Shown: piece after piece, positions 1 through 7,781 of the stretch
Position numbering within the stretch: the first letter of the stretch is position 1
Layout of the letters: each line of letters starts with the position of its first letter
NCBI RefSeq assembly: GCF_000786105.1
Contig: NZ_JTEV01000025.1
Span: 1 to 64,000, forward strand
Direction: 5' to 3'
From: Bdellovibrio sp. ArHS
GTDB taxonomy: Bacteria; Bdellovibrionota; Bdellovibrionia; Bdellovibrionales; Bdellovibrionaceae
Length of the DNA: 64,000 bases
Translations under genes and position numbers: made by a program
Notes under the pieces: generated by a model
The model's input: only the letters and a program-made list of their open reading frames with translations
Told to the model about the DNA's origin: nothing
Database searches by the model: none

Positions 1-92
1 TAGCTGCTACAGGTATGAGAATCTTGACTCTAAAAGATATCACTCCTGTTCCACATAACGGTTGCCGTCCGCCTAAGCGTAGAAGAATTTAA
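1..92 (+). CDS. rpsK: 30S ribosomal protein S11, C-terminal end (partial)
   Basis: Only the last 29 codons (from base 3) lie in the window. The visible residues include TLKDITPVPHNGCRPPKRRR followed by a final Ile and TAA, the highly conserved C-terminus of S11, which binds 16S rRNA in the platform of the small subunit. It is followed 12 bases later by rpsD, the usual order of the alpha operon (rpsM-rpsK-rpsD-rpoA-rplQ). The 5' part is outside the window. Confidence 0.95.
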   Translation, partial: AATGMRILTLKDITPVPHNGCRPPKRRRI

Positions 93-104
93 TAGGAGTA
101 TATC

Positions 105-731
105 GTGAGCTGCATTAACGAAAGCGTTTGTAAGCTTTGCCGTCGCGAAAACGTGAAACTTTTCTTGAAGGGTGACCGTTGTTACACTGATAAGTGTTCT
201 TTCGAAAGAAGACCTTATCCTCCAGGACAACATGGTCAATCTCGTTTGAAGTTCTCTGAATTTGCACTTCAATTGCGTGAAAAACAAAAAACTAAGAGAT
301 ACTACGGTGTTTCTGAAAAACAATTTGTGAAATATGTTACAGAAGCCAGCCGTTCAAAAGAATTGACGGGCACTGCGCTTCTTAAGTTCCTCGAGACAAG
401 ACTTGATAACGTAGTCTATGCTTTGGGATATGCAAACTCTCGTCGTGAAGCAAGGCAGCTTGTTAAACACAACCATTTCTTGTTGAATGGTAAGAGAGCG
501 AACATTCCAAGCATCATCGTAAATAAGGGTGACGTTATTACGGTTGCGGAATCAAGCCGCGAAATGGGCAAAATCTTGGGCGCTATTCAATCGGTTGCTC
601 GTAGATCTGTTCCAGCATGGCTTGAAGCTGATCATGCTAAATTCACTGGTACTGTTAAAGATCTTCCAACTCGCGAAGACGTAACAGTTGCTACTGAAGA
701 AAACATGATCGTTGAATACTACTCAAGATAA
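105..731 (+). CDS. rpsD: 30S ribosomal protein S4
   Basis: S4 is a primary 16S rRNA binder that nucleates 30S assembly and in many bacteria represses the alpha operon. The 208-residue product has the S4 N-terminal domain, then an S4 RNA-binding domain at about residues 98-160 ([20 protein letters not shown]). It is the zinc-binding (C+) form: Cys9, Cys12, Cys26 and Cys31 make a CxxC-x13-CxxxxC cluster. The start is GTG, with AGGAG at 94-98 six bases upstream. The N-terminus [12 protein letters not shown] differs from the common MARYxGPxC start. It lies between rpsK and rpoA in the standard order. Confidence 0.97.
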   Translation: MSCINESVCKLCRRENVKLFLKGDRCYTDKCSFERRPYPPGQHGQSRLKFSEFALQLREKQKTKRYYGVSEKQFVKYVTEASRSKELTGTALLKFLETRLDNVVYALGYANSRREARQLVKHNHFLLNGKRANIPSIIVNKGDVITVAESSREMGKILGAIQSVARRSVPAWLEADHAKFTGTVKDLPTREDVTVATEENMIVEYYSR

Positions 732-751
732 TTTTACCTCTCGGGGGAAGC

Positions 752-1783
752 ATGCAAGAGCACTATTATAAGTTCTGGAGAGAGATGATCAAACCAAAGG
801 GATTTGAGGTTGATCGTGATACTCTTCGTGATGACTACGCTAAATTCATTATCCGTCCCCTCGAAAGAGGTTTTGGGGTTACTCTTGGTAACTCCCTAAG
901 AAGAATTCTTTTGAGTTCTATGATGGGTTCTGCAATTACGGCTGTTAAATTTGAAGGCGTATTGCACGAGTTCACGACGATTCCTGATGTTCTTGAAGAT
1001 GTTACTGACATTATCTTGAACCTTAAAGAAGTGCGTTTCAAACAATACACTTCTGACTCTGTGACTTTGAAGATCTCTAAAAAAGGTCCGGGTAAAGTTA
1101 CAGCTGGCGATATCCAAGTTTCTGATAAGATCGAAGTTTTGAACCCAGATCTTCACATCGCTACTTTGGGTGCGAACGCAAACTTCAACGCGGAAATCGT
1201 TGTTAGTTTCGGTCGTGGTTATGTTCCTGTTGAAAACAGAGAAACAGACCTTCCAGTAGGATTCATCGGCGTAGACGCTCTTTACAGCCCGATTAGAAAA
1301 GTAAATTACAACGTATCAAACGCACGCGTTGGTCAAAGAACTGACTACGATGCTTTGACACTTGAAGTTTGGACAGATGGTTCTTTGAAACCAGAAGAAG
1401 CAGTCGCTCTTTCATCTAAAATCATGAAAGAACAACTTCAGATCTTCCTTACTTTCGACGAAACTATGGAGCCAGCTGAAGAAGCTCGCGAAATGGGTTC
1501 TCCTTCTTTGAATGAGAACTTGTTCCGCTCTGTAGACGATCTAGAGTTGTCTGTTCGTTCAGCTAACTGCTTGAAAAACGCCAACATCCGTTACATCGGT
1601 GAATTGGTTGTTCGTTCTGAAGCAGAGATGCTTAAAACTAAAAACTTCGGACGCAAGTCTCTTAACGAGATCAAAGAGATCTTGGGCGAGATGGGTCTTG
1701 GCCTCGGTATGAAAATCGAGGGCTGGCCGCCTCCGGGTTGGGATCCAAGTCAACCTCCTCAAAAGAGAGAGACTCCTCAGTAA
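752..1783 (+). CDS. rpoA: DNA-directed RNA polymerase subunit alpha
   Basis: The alpha subunit dimerises to seed RNA polymerase assembly and contacts UP elements and activators. The N-terminal domain covers about residues 20-240 ([20 protein letters not shown] is diagnostic). After a linker, the C-terminal domain spans about 262-325 ([20 protein letters not shown] ... [14 protein letters not shown]). The length of 343 is normal. The start at 752 has GGGGG at 743-747. A second possible start, ATG at 785 (Met12, with GGAGAG just upstream), would remove an N-terminal tail not found in most alpha subunits; I cannot decide between them. A terminator follows directly. Confidence 0.97.
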   Translation: MQEHYYKFWREMIKPKGFEVDRDTLRDDYAKFIIRPLERGFGVTLGNSLRRILLSSMMGSAITAVKFEGVLHEFTTIPDVLEDVTDIILNLKEVRFKQYTSDSVTLKISKKGPGKVTAGDIQVSDKIEVLNPDLHIATLGANANFNAEIVVSFGRGYVPVENRETDLPVGFIGVDALYSPIRKVNYNVSNARVGQRTDYDALTLEVWTDGSLKPEEAVALSSKIMKEQLQIFLTFDETMEPAEEAREMGSPSLNENLFRSVDDLELSVRSANCLKNANIRYIGELVVRSEAEMLKTKNFGRKSLNEIKEILGEMGLGLGMKIEGWPPPGWDPSQPPQKRETPQ

Positions 1784-1791
1784 GATTTAAA

Positions 1792-1828
1792 GGGAGTTCT
1801 GCTTCGGTAGAGCTCCCATCGTTTTTTT
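1792..1828 (+). terminator. Rho-independent terminator between rpoA and rplQ
   Basis: A 9-bp stem, GGGAGTTCT (1792-1800) with AGAGCTCCC (1809-1817), contains one G.U pair and a loop of GCTTCGGT. It is followed by ATCG and seven T. It sits 8 bases after the rpoA stop, so at least part of alpha-operon transcription probably ends before rplQ. Confidence 0.8.
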
Positions 1829-1854
1829 AAGAATTGCCAATGATGGTGTTCTGG

Positions 1855-1963
1855 ACAAGTGGCCCTTGCGGGGGTTGCGGGGCACGGAGCCCTTAAAAGT
1901 GACCCTTCGGGGTTCTATCGTGCTGATACCTAATACGGTCAGCCCGTTCAAACGGAGAACAAA
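1855..1963 (+). promoter_or_regulatory. Structured leader of rplQ with an SD-masking hairpin
   Basis: The GC-rich leader can form nested pairings. GCACG (1882-1886) pairs with CGTGC (1919-1923), enclosing an ACCC-TTCG-GGGT UUCG-tetraloop hairpin (1902-1913). GCTGA (1922-1926) can pair with TCAGC (1939-1943), overlapping the first stem by two bases, so the two may be alternatives. CCGTT (1944-1948) pairs with AACGG (1951-1955). The last stem covers part of the rplQ Shine-Dalgarno sequence CGGAG (1953-1957). This is what an autoregulatory ribosomal-protein leader would look like, but I do not match it to a named RNA family. Confidence 0.45.
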
Positions 1964-2491
1964 ATGAGTTCACACAGAAGAAGAGTAAAACATTTCGATC
2001 GTAAATCTGGCCCAAGAAAAGCTTTGTTGAGAGGTCTAGTTACTTCTCTTATCGAGCATGGCCGTATCACTACAACTGTTGACCGTGCTAAAGAAGTACG
2101 TCGTCACGTTGAAAAAGCAATCACTCTTGGTAAAAAAGGTGACTTGGCTACAACTCGTTTGTTGTTGTCTCGTTTCCCAAATCAAGAAGCGGTTAACACT
2201 ATCGTTAAAGATCTTTCTCCACGTTTCAAGACACGCCCAGGTGGTTACACTCGTATCATCAAAATTGGTCGTCGTCCTGGTGACACAGCAGAAATGGCTT
2301 TCCTTGAGTTCGTAGACTACGATTTCGAAGCTAAAGGCGCTGCTAAAGAAGAAGCGAAAGCGACTAAAGCAGAACCAAAAACTGCGAAAAAAGCAACTGC
2401 AGCTAAGAAAGCTACTACTAAGCAAGTAGCTGCGAAAAAGAAATCTGTTAAAAAGGCTCAAAAGAAAGACAGAGCGGCAGCTCGCGCTTAA
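1964..2491 (+). CDS. rplQ: 50S ribosomal protein L17 with a Lys/Ala-rich C-terminal tail
   Basis: L17 sits near the exit tunnel of the 50S subunit. Residues 1 to about 119 are the conserved core (MSSHRRRVKHFDRKSGPRKA ... GGYTRIIKIGRRPGD ... AFLEFVDYD). About 56 further residues are almost entirely Ala, Lys, Thr and Glu. Most bacterial L17 proteins end near residue 120, so the tail is an extension. It uses codons similar to the core and has no frameshift signs. ATG at 1964 has CGGAG at 1953-1957. The gene ends the alpha operon and is followed by a strong terminator. Confidence 0.96.
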   Translation: MSSHRRRVKHFDRKSGPRKALLRGLVTSLIEHGRITTTVDRAKEVRRHVEKAITLGKKGDLATTRLLLSRFPNQEAVNTIVKDLSPRFKTRPGGYTRIIKIGRRPGDTAEMAFLEFVDYDFEAKGAAKEEAKATKAEPKTAKKATAAKKATTKQVAAKKKSVKKAQKKDRAAARA

Positions 2492-2516
2492 TTTTGAATC
2501 TCGAAAATAAGTTTTC

Positions 2517-2554
2517 AAAAAAGGCTCTGAGAAATCAGGGCCTTTTTCTTTTTT
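2517..2554 (+). terminator. Rho-independent terminator after rplQ
   Basis: An A-rich 5' arm ending in GGCTCTGA (2523-2530) pairs with TCAGGGCC (2535-2542) across a GAAA tetraloop, and is followed by TTTTTCTTTTTT. This is the end of the alpha operon. Confidence 0.9.
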
Positions 2555-2578
2555 AAGAATCAGAAACCCGGAGTATGC

Positions 2579-2935
2579 ATGAAGAATTTTTTGGCGATCT
2601 TCACCTGTGCAGAAAATAGTCAGGCGCATGAAGCGTGGAAGCGGCTAAGCCCCGAGGCGCAGAAAGAGCGCATGGCGCTGGGGCGAGCGGCTCTAGAAGA
2701 ATGGGCTGCGAGATATAAGAATGCTGTTATCTATGAAGGTGGGGCCCTAGCAGACGTAAAGCTTGTGGACGCTCTAGGTATTCGAGATATTCCGGCTCAG
2801 CAGGGGGCCTTTATCGTTGTGAGGGCGGAATCTCACGAGGATGCCGCCAGGATGTTTTTAGATCACCCACATTTTGCGATTTTTCCCGGCGATGGTGTTC
2901 AGGTCGTGGAGATTCAAGCGACTTCTCAAGGCTAA
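2579..2935 (+). CDS. YCII-related (YciI-like) domain protein
   Basis: A 118-residue ferredoxin-like-fold protein of the YCII/DGPF type. Near the N-terminus is FLAIFTCAENSQAHEAWKRL, and the C-terminal half FIVVRAESHEDAARMFLDHP matches the family pattern in which a helix of acid/alanine residues precedes a conserved His/Pro. Some relatives are small dehalogenase- or lactonase-like enzymes, but most have no known activity, so no reaction is assigned. GGAG at 2570-2573 places the start at 2579. It is monocistronic between the alpha-operon terminator and a 186-base gap. Confidence 0.6.
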   Translation: MKNFLAIFTCAENSQAHEAWKRLSPEAQKERMALGRAALEEWAARYKNAVIYEGGALADVKLVDALGIRDIPAQQGAFIVVRAESHEDAARMFLDHPHFAIFPGDGVQVVEIQATSQG

Positions 2936-3121
2936 TAGTGACTCAGAATCCGGTTCAAATCAAAACTAGGTGAGGATCGTTAAACTGAAGAGTTGCGCCA
3001 GCCCCAGGGGCGGCCGTTAAAGCAAGCCTTGCCGCGAATGCGGTTTTGCGGAGCTCATTGATTGCTCTACTTATGGGATTGTCCTAAAGTCTACCTGTCT
3101 TCCCTAAGATAAGGAGTGCCC

Positions 3122-3685
3122 GTGAAACAACATCTAAAAGCTATTATCGTCGTTGTGATCTTTGCCGCTTTAGGAGTGTGGGGATTCAATCAGTGGATGG
3201 CCTCGCGGACTGCAGACACCAATGCAAACAACTATACGGCGTTGGAGCGCATGGAGAAAGAGGGCGTTCCTAGCTTTGAGGCAAAAGATTTAAGCGGACA
3301 GACTTTTGAGCTGAGCTCGATGGAAGGCAAAGTCGTTATTCTTAACTTCTGGGCTTCTTGGTGTGGTCCCTGTATTGAGGAAGTGCCCTCGCTAATCAAA
3401 CTTGTTAAAGAATTCAAAGGAGAGGTTCAGCTGATCGCGATTTCAGGGGACAGTCTTCGCGAAGATATTGATGTCTTTATGAAATCCTTCCCCGAGATGA
3501 AGGGCGAGAATATCAAAATCGTGTGGGACCAAGATCGTTCTTTAATGAAACAGTTCCAGGTTGCGCGCCTGCCAGAGTCGATGGTTTTGGGTAAAGACCA
3601 AAAGCTTGTTAAGAAAATTGTGGGCACGATCGACTGGTATAATAAAGACTCGATTGCTTACATCAAATCTCTTCTAGAAAAATAA
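3122..3685 (+). CDS. Membrane-anchored TlpA/ResA-like thioredoxin
   Basis: A periplasmic thiol-disulfide oxidoreductase of the TlpA/ResA/redoxin group, tethered by one N-terminal membrane helix (about residues 7-22). The active site is W80-C-G-P-C84 inside NFWASWCGPCIEEVPSL. The cis-proline region is ARLPES. Such proteins reduce apocytochrome c or other envelope thiols; the partner is not visible here. AAGGAG at 3111-3116 fixes the start at GTG 3122 (187 residues). An in-frame GTG at 3116 overlaps the SD itself. No cytochrome biogenesis gene is adjacent. Confidence 0.85.
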   Translation: MKQHLKAIIVVVIFAALGVWGFNQWMASRTADTNANNYTALERMEKEGVPSFEAKDLSGQTFELSSMEGKVVILNFWASWCGPCIEEVPSLIKLVKEFKGEVQLIAISGDSLREDIDVFMKSFPEMKGENIKIVWDQDRSLMKQFQVARLPESMVLGKDQKLVKKIVGTIDWYNKDSIAYIKSLLEK

Positions 3686-3896
3686 GATCGAACGAACTTA
3701 GAAAAGCGTTTGCGGTTTGAATCGTTACTGGGGGCTGATTCGACGCGATTTGCAAGAAGAGAGATCTAAAAAGCCTTCGCCGAGTCCTTAGCAAAGGCGG
3801 GAATGAGTTTGTGCGACAGAAAGGCCAACGACGGCGTCAGCTCCTTTAAGCGCTTTACGGCCGCCGTTTACTGGGGCTTCAATTCTCAGCTTCGCT

Positions 3897-4979
3897 TTAG
3901 TCTGCGCAGTCGTACATCAAGTCGATTTGCGTTCCTTCGACCAGTGGGTAACTGAACTTCAGAATTTTTCCATCTAGTTTAATTCCGGGCACCTGAAGTC
4001 CGCCGATTTGCACCTGCAAAGTTCCCTCAGTGGGTTCGCATTGTAAATTCAATGAGGATAGAGAGTTGACGATCTTATCGCGGAAGTTGTTTAAGTTTGC
4101 GCTATAGTCGGCATCACAAATACTGCCGACGCCTCCATCCGTAAGGCGCGACATTTCGGCATAAACGTAACCGGGGTGGCTGGGAGAGACGTTCTGATCT
4201 TGTTCCGCCTCACAAGCGGCGTCTCCGGGTTTCACAATGATAGAGCTAAAAGTGAAACGAAGATCCTGACCGAATGTGGTGTGGGCTACATTAAGCAGGG
4301 TTGTCGGCTGATCAGACGCTTCCAGTGGTTGGAAAACTCCGTCCGCATCATTCGGTTTGACCTGACTGGCGTTACCGCCGACAGAGCGTTCATCCTCGTC
4401 GGAGATGACGATGACCGACACGGCCGCCCCTGGTCGATAGCAACTGTGAGTGGAGTCCAAGAAATTATCATGAGCCGCTTTAATCGCGCGCTCGTCCCCG
4501 GAGTTCGAGCCACCGATGGTCAGCGAATTTACAGTAGAGGTGAAGATAGTGTTGAGATTGGCCGTACCTTTTTTCAATAGATAGGCCGGCCCTGATGAAG
4601 GGGCGTAGTTTGTCCAGTTCAAAGGCTTACCATAAACAAGAACACCGTTTTGGGCCGTTCCTCGGGTCGTCGTTAAGCACATCTGCCAATCAATATTGCT
4701 GGCATCCAAAGAGTTCACGAAGCTAGACATGCGTGCTGCCAACTTCTGTAGTTCAGGAAGCATTGAATTTGAGTCGTCCAAAACCAAAAGAAAATCGACT
4801 TGTTTGTTTCCGTATGCAACCACCTCGGTAGATGTCACGGTCTTGGATGGTGTGGGAGGGACAATAGAGGCTTTACCCTGCTCAGGGACAGGTGTGAAGT
4901 TCATCTTCGCGCAGGCTGTGCTCAGTGTGATAACGGCACAACCAAGAAGTAATTTTGAAGAAGGAATTAAAGCTTTCAT
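3897..4979 (-). CDS. VWA-like lipoprotein
   Basis: A lipoprotein: the signal ends in the lipobox LSTAC with Cys23. At residues 68-72 is DDSNS inside VDFLLVLDDSNSM, the metal-ion-dependent adhesion site (MIDAS) signature DxSxS of von Willebrand factor A domains. VIVISDEDERS further on fits a later strand of the same fold. Its Cys residues suggest a periplasmic or surface location. MIDAS domains usually bind protein ligands through a divalent metal. The 360-residue length is typical for these proteins in Bdellovibrio-like genomes. A GAGG-type SD lies upstream of ATG 4979. No operon partner is seen. Confidence 0.7.
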   Translation of the reverse strand: MKALIPSSKLLLGCAVITLSTACAKMNFTPVPEQGKASIVPPTPSKTVTSTEVVAYGNKQVDFLLVLDDSNSMLPELQKLAARMSSFVNSLDASNIDWQMCLTTTRGTAQNGVLVYGKPLNWTNYAPSSGPAYLLKKGTANLNTIFTSTVNSLTIGGSNSGDERAIKAAHDNFLDSTHSCYRPGAAVSVIVISDEDERSVGGNASQVKPNDADGVFQPLEASDQPTTLLNVAHTTFGQDLRFTFSSIIVKPGDAACEAEQDQNVSPSHPGYVYAEMSRLTDGGVGSICDADYSANLNNFRDKIVNSLSSLNLQCEPTEGTLQVQIGGLQVPGIKLDGKILKFSYPLVEGTQIDLMYDCAD

Positions 4980-5083
4980 ATGTACCTCATCGTCAGGCTA
5001 ACATGAAAACTTGTGCTAAAAAAAGGGGCACCCCCAAAAAAGTGAGGCGAAATTAGAAGTAAAAACAGTAAGTTAGATATTAT

Positions 5084-5120
5084 GTCGAAGCTCTTTACAG
5101 GTCCTGTAGAGAGCTTCGAC
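5084..5120. repeat. Near-perfect 18-bp inverted repeat with a 1-base loop
   Basis: GTCGAAGCTCTTTACAGG (5084-5101) and CCTGTAGAGAGCTTCGAC (5103-5120) match at 17 of 18 positions, the mismatch being a possible G.U pair. It lies in the 180 bases between the VWA lipoprotein start and the end of the TIGR03545 gene. There is no T-run on either side, so it is not a standard terminator. It could be an RNA processing or terminator-like structure for the TIGR03545 transcript, or a protein-binding palindrome. Confidence 0.8.
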
Positions 5121-5159
5121 ACTCTCGAAAAAATATCTTAAACAGAAAAGCGGACTTTT

Positions 5160-7115
5160 CTAAAAGCCGAATTTTTCTTTGAGTTGATCCAAAGCTTTTT
5201 GGCCTTCTTTTTCCAACTGCTTGCGTCCCTGATTTTCGGCGTCTTTCTTCGCCTGATCAATGCGCGACTCTGCTTGTTTGCGTTGGCTGTCGATCTGTGC
5301 CTGGGCTTTCTTCACTTCGCCATCGAATTGACCGCGAAGTTGGTTGAGCTGCGCTTCCACTTGGGCTCGTTGTTTGCCAATTTCTTGATCCACGACGGCT
5401 TGAATGCGAGCGCGGGCTTCATCGATTTTCGCTTGAATTTGTTTCGAAAAACCCTGTTGCAGTTCCGGCCCTAAATTAGAGTTGATGTTCAGAGGAATGT
5501 CCGGAAAATCCCCCTGGCCGTCGACGGTCAGGGTGACCACGGGAATCCCTGCGAACACTGCTTTAAGAATCTGATCGGCGACCTCATTTTGTGCCGAAAT
5601 CGCGTAGTCTACTTTTGTAAATTTGTTGTTCATCGCAAGAACGATGTTTTTCAGACCAACAACTTTTCCCTCAACGCCCATAGAACCGGTCGCTTTGTTG
5701 AAAGCAATCGAGACATCGGGAGTCTTCACTAAATCTTTGCCTAGAATAGAATAAGCATCGACCTTGAACGCATAGCCGATTTCACTTAAAGCTTTTGTGT
5801 TATCCAAAGAAAGACGAAGTAAGAAGCCGAAGATTTCTTTGGATGGAAAGTCCCCAGCCAGTGTCGCCACGGTGGGTTTTCCGACCAGGCGTTGATTCGA
5901 CGTGATGTCGAGGATTTCTCCTTTGATGTTGCCCGCGTCGGGGGTGACGCCGGCTTGGGAGCTGACGGCAGTTCGTTTCACCCAGAAGAGAGGATATGAG
6001 TTCGGCCGTCCAAACTCATAGCTGATTCCGTTTTCACGCGGATGAGGTTGGATGGCGATGTCTTCGCTCTTCTTATCTTTTTTCATTAAGTTCGGTGGCA
6101 GATATTTATCCGCCATTTCTTTATAGCGATAGAATTTTGACTTATACGGTGCCAGATATCTGTTGAAAACGGCGCGAGTCAAAGCCTTGGCATCCAGTTG
6201 AGGTATGCGGAAGTGCTGCTCTAAAGATTTAATATCCGTTTTAACTTGTTTTTCGATATCTTTGTACTGAGTCTCGACCGCCTTCAGGTCTTTGCCCAAA
6301 TCATCACCCGTGGTCTGAATCTGTTTGTACATGGCATCGCCATCTTTCAGAACTTTGTCGAGTTCTTGGACGGAACTTTGCAGTTCTTGCGGCGTTTTAA
6401 AGTCTTTGTATTTGATTTTGTTAAGACGGTCGTTCAAGGCACGAATGTCTTTTTCTTGAGGAAGCGTTTTAAGACGAGCGTCCCAGGCTTGCTGCTTGCC
6501 TTTCAGATCCGCATCGAATTTTTCAAGCATGGCTTTGGAGGGCAGACTTTCTTGAAGCTTCTGCAATTGGGCATTGGCATCAGAGCCCCCCAGCATAGCG
6601 ATCACATCACCAAGAACATTTTCGCCAGCTTGTCCTTGCGCTTCTTTAAGAGCTTGGGCTTTTAATTTGTCGGTCATGCTAGGTTGGCCATCATCGGGCT
6701 CTGGCGGTTTTACCTTGCCGGGCTTTTTTCTTAAGACGCCGAATTCAATTTGTTCGACGGCGGCCTCATTGACAACGACTTTCGCTCGAAGCAAAGCGTC
6801 CCATAGCATAGAGAAGCGAATATCGCCAATTTTTATAGAGTCATGGGTGGGGCGTTCCGCATCAGTGATTTCGATACCCTGGATACGCAAGCTGGCGTTG
6901 AAAAAACTTGTTTCCAGTTTCGCGATGTTGACTTCGGCGCCGACGGCATTATAGCCAGCCCATTCCAGAGCGCGGCGCAAATGAGCGTCAAAGAAGAAAT
7001 GGAAGTAGAGACCAATCAGGGCGCAGATGATGGTGAAAGGAATAATCGCTTCCCAGCGAATGAGGCCCTTTTTCTTTAGCGGTTTTGTCGGAGTTTCTTG
7101 AGTTGTATTTGCCAT
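5160..7115 (-). CDS. TIGR03545-family membrane-anchored coiled-coil protein
   Basis: A 651-residue protein with a basic N-terminus, one membrane helix at about residues 24-42, an AsmA-like start (FDAHLRRALEWAGYNAVGAEVNIAKL), and long Lys/Gln-rich coiled-coil stretches at about 150-300 and in the last 110 residues. The layout and the gene beside it match TIGR03545, an uncharacterised family of outer-membrane-bearing bacteria that occurs as a two-gene pair with TIGR03546. The pattern suggests an envelope-spanning or periplasmic structural or lipid-handling role, but no function is established. It starts 12 bases after the TIGR03546 stop, so the two form one operon. Confidence 0.75.
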   Translation of the reverse strand: MANTTQETPTKPLKKKGLIRWEAIIPFTIICALIGLYFHFFFDAHLRRALEWAGYNAVGAEVNIAKLETSFFNASLRIQGIEITDAERPTHDSIKIGDIRFSMLWDALLRAKVVVNEAAVEQIEFGVLRKKPGKVKPPEPDDGQPSMTDKLKAQALKEAQGQAGENVLGDVIAMLGGSDANAQLQKLQESLPSKAMLEKFDADLKGKQQAWDARLKTLPQEKDIRALNDRLNKIKYKDFKTPQELQSSVQELDKVLKDGDAMYKQIQTTGDDLGKDLKAVETQYKDIEKQVKTDIKSLEQHFRIPQLDAKALTRAVFNRYLAPYKSKFYRYKEMADKYLPPNLMKKDKKSEDIAIQPHPRENGISYEFGRPNSYPLFWVKRTAVSSQAGVTPDAGNIKGEILDITSNQRLVGKPTVATLAGDFPSKEIFGFLLRLSLDNTKALSEIGYAFKVDAYSILGKDLVKTPDVSIAFNKATGSMGVEGKVVGLKNIVLAMNNKFTKVDYAISAQNEVADQILKAVFAGIPVVTLTVDGQGDFPDIPLNINSNLGPELQQGFSKQIQAKIDEARARIQAVVDQEIGKQRAQVEAQLNQLRGQFDGEVKKAQAQIDSQRKQAESRIDQAKKDAENQGRKQLEKEGQKALDQLKEKFGF

Positions 7116-7127
7116 GATTTATTCCGC

Positions 7128-7652
7128 CTATCCGTAAAGCTCGTCGTATTTAAGATACCAATTATAAAATTTTGTCGCGGCAAAGGCTTTCCAGAATTTT
7201 GTATTCTTGAAGCGGGCAACCACCGTCGCGCGGTATTTGTTGATCAGGATTTTGAAGGCAACAAATGCGAAAGGAAGAAGCAAGATTGACACGATCATCG
7301 AGCCCATCACGATGCTGTTATTAAAGCGGGTCATGGGAACAAACGGCATGTTGTACATGGATGTGAAGAGCGGTCGAAGACTTTCGGTTTCTAAGACAGC
7401 TTTGCCAAGAAGATGCGCCGGATAGTCGAACAGAAAGGCGACGAATTTAAAAAAGAAGGCGGAAATAAAGGCCGCGCCGATTTGCACTCGGAAGACAAAG
7501 ATCAGAAAAAAGACGATCAGAGTTTGAATGGACAGCACAGGGGAAAATCCCAGTATCAATCCCAAAGAAAGTCCCACAGCCAATTGATTGGTTCCTGTGT
7601 CTGAATTCAGGAGCTTTAAAAAGTTGAAAATCTGCTTCAGTAAGAGAGTCAT
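7128..7652 (-). CDS. TIGR03546-family integral membrane protein
   Basis: A 174-residue protein, partner of the downstream TIGR03545 gene. It has hydrophobic segments at about residues 25-60 (LAVGLSLGLILGFSPVLS and following) and 115-140, and resembles DUF2062-type proteins. The GLILGFSPVLSIQTL stretch is the characteristic part. Function is unknown. The SD GGAGG lies 6 bases before ATG 7652. It is first in a two-gene operon reading away from the HAD gene. Confidence 0.75.
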   Translation of the reverse strand: MTLLLKQIFNFLKLLNSDTGTNQLAVGLSLGLILGFSPVLSIQTLIVFFLIFVFRVQIGAAFISAFFFKFVAFLFDYPAHLLGKAVLETESLRPLFTSMYNMPFVPMTRFNNSIVMGSMIVSILLLPFAFVAFKILINKYRATVVARFKNTKFWKAFAATKFYNWYLKYDELYG

Positions 7653-7781
7653 TTCATTCCTCCAAGTGAAATTCTAATAAGCTTAAATGCAAGGCGGCAA
7701 GTAGAAAGCCGAGGACACGGGAGGCAACTTGTCGTAAAATGAGCACATCGAAAAATGGCTTCTGACACGAGGGTGAATAAG

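Noticed and set aside
2036-2629. Long minus-strand ORF over rplQ
   Set aside because: Phe/Ser-rich product that is the antisense of the Lys/Ala tail; rplQ is certain.
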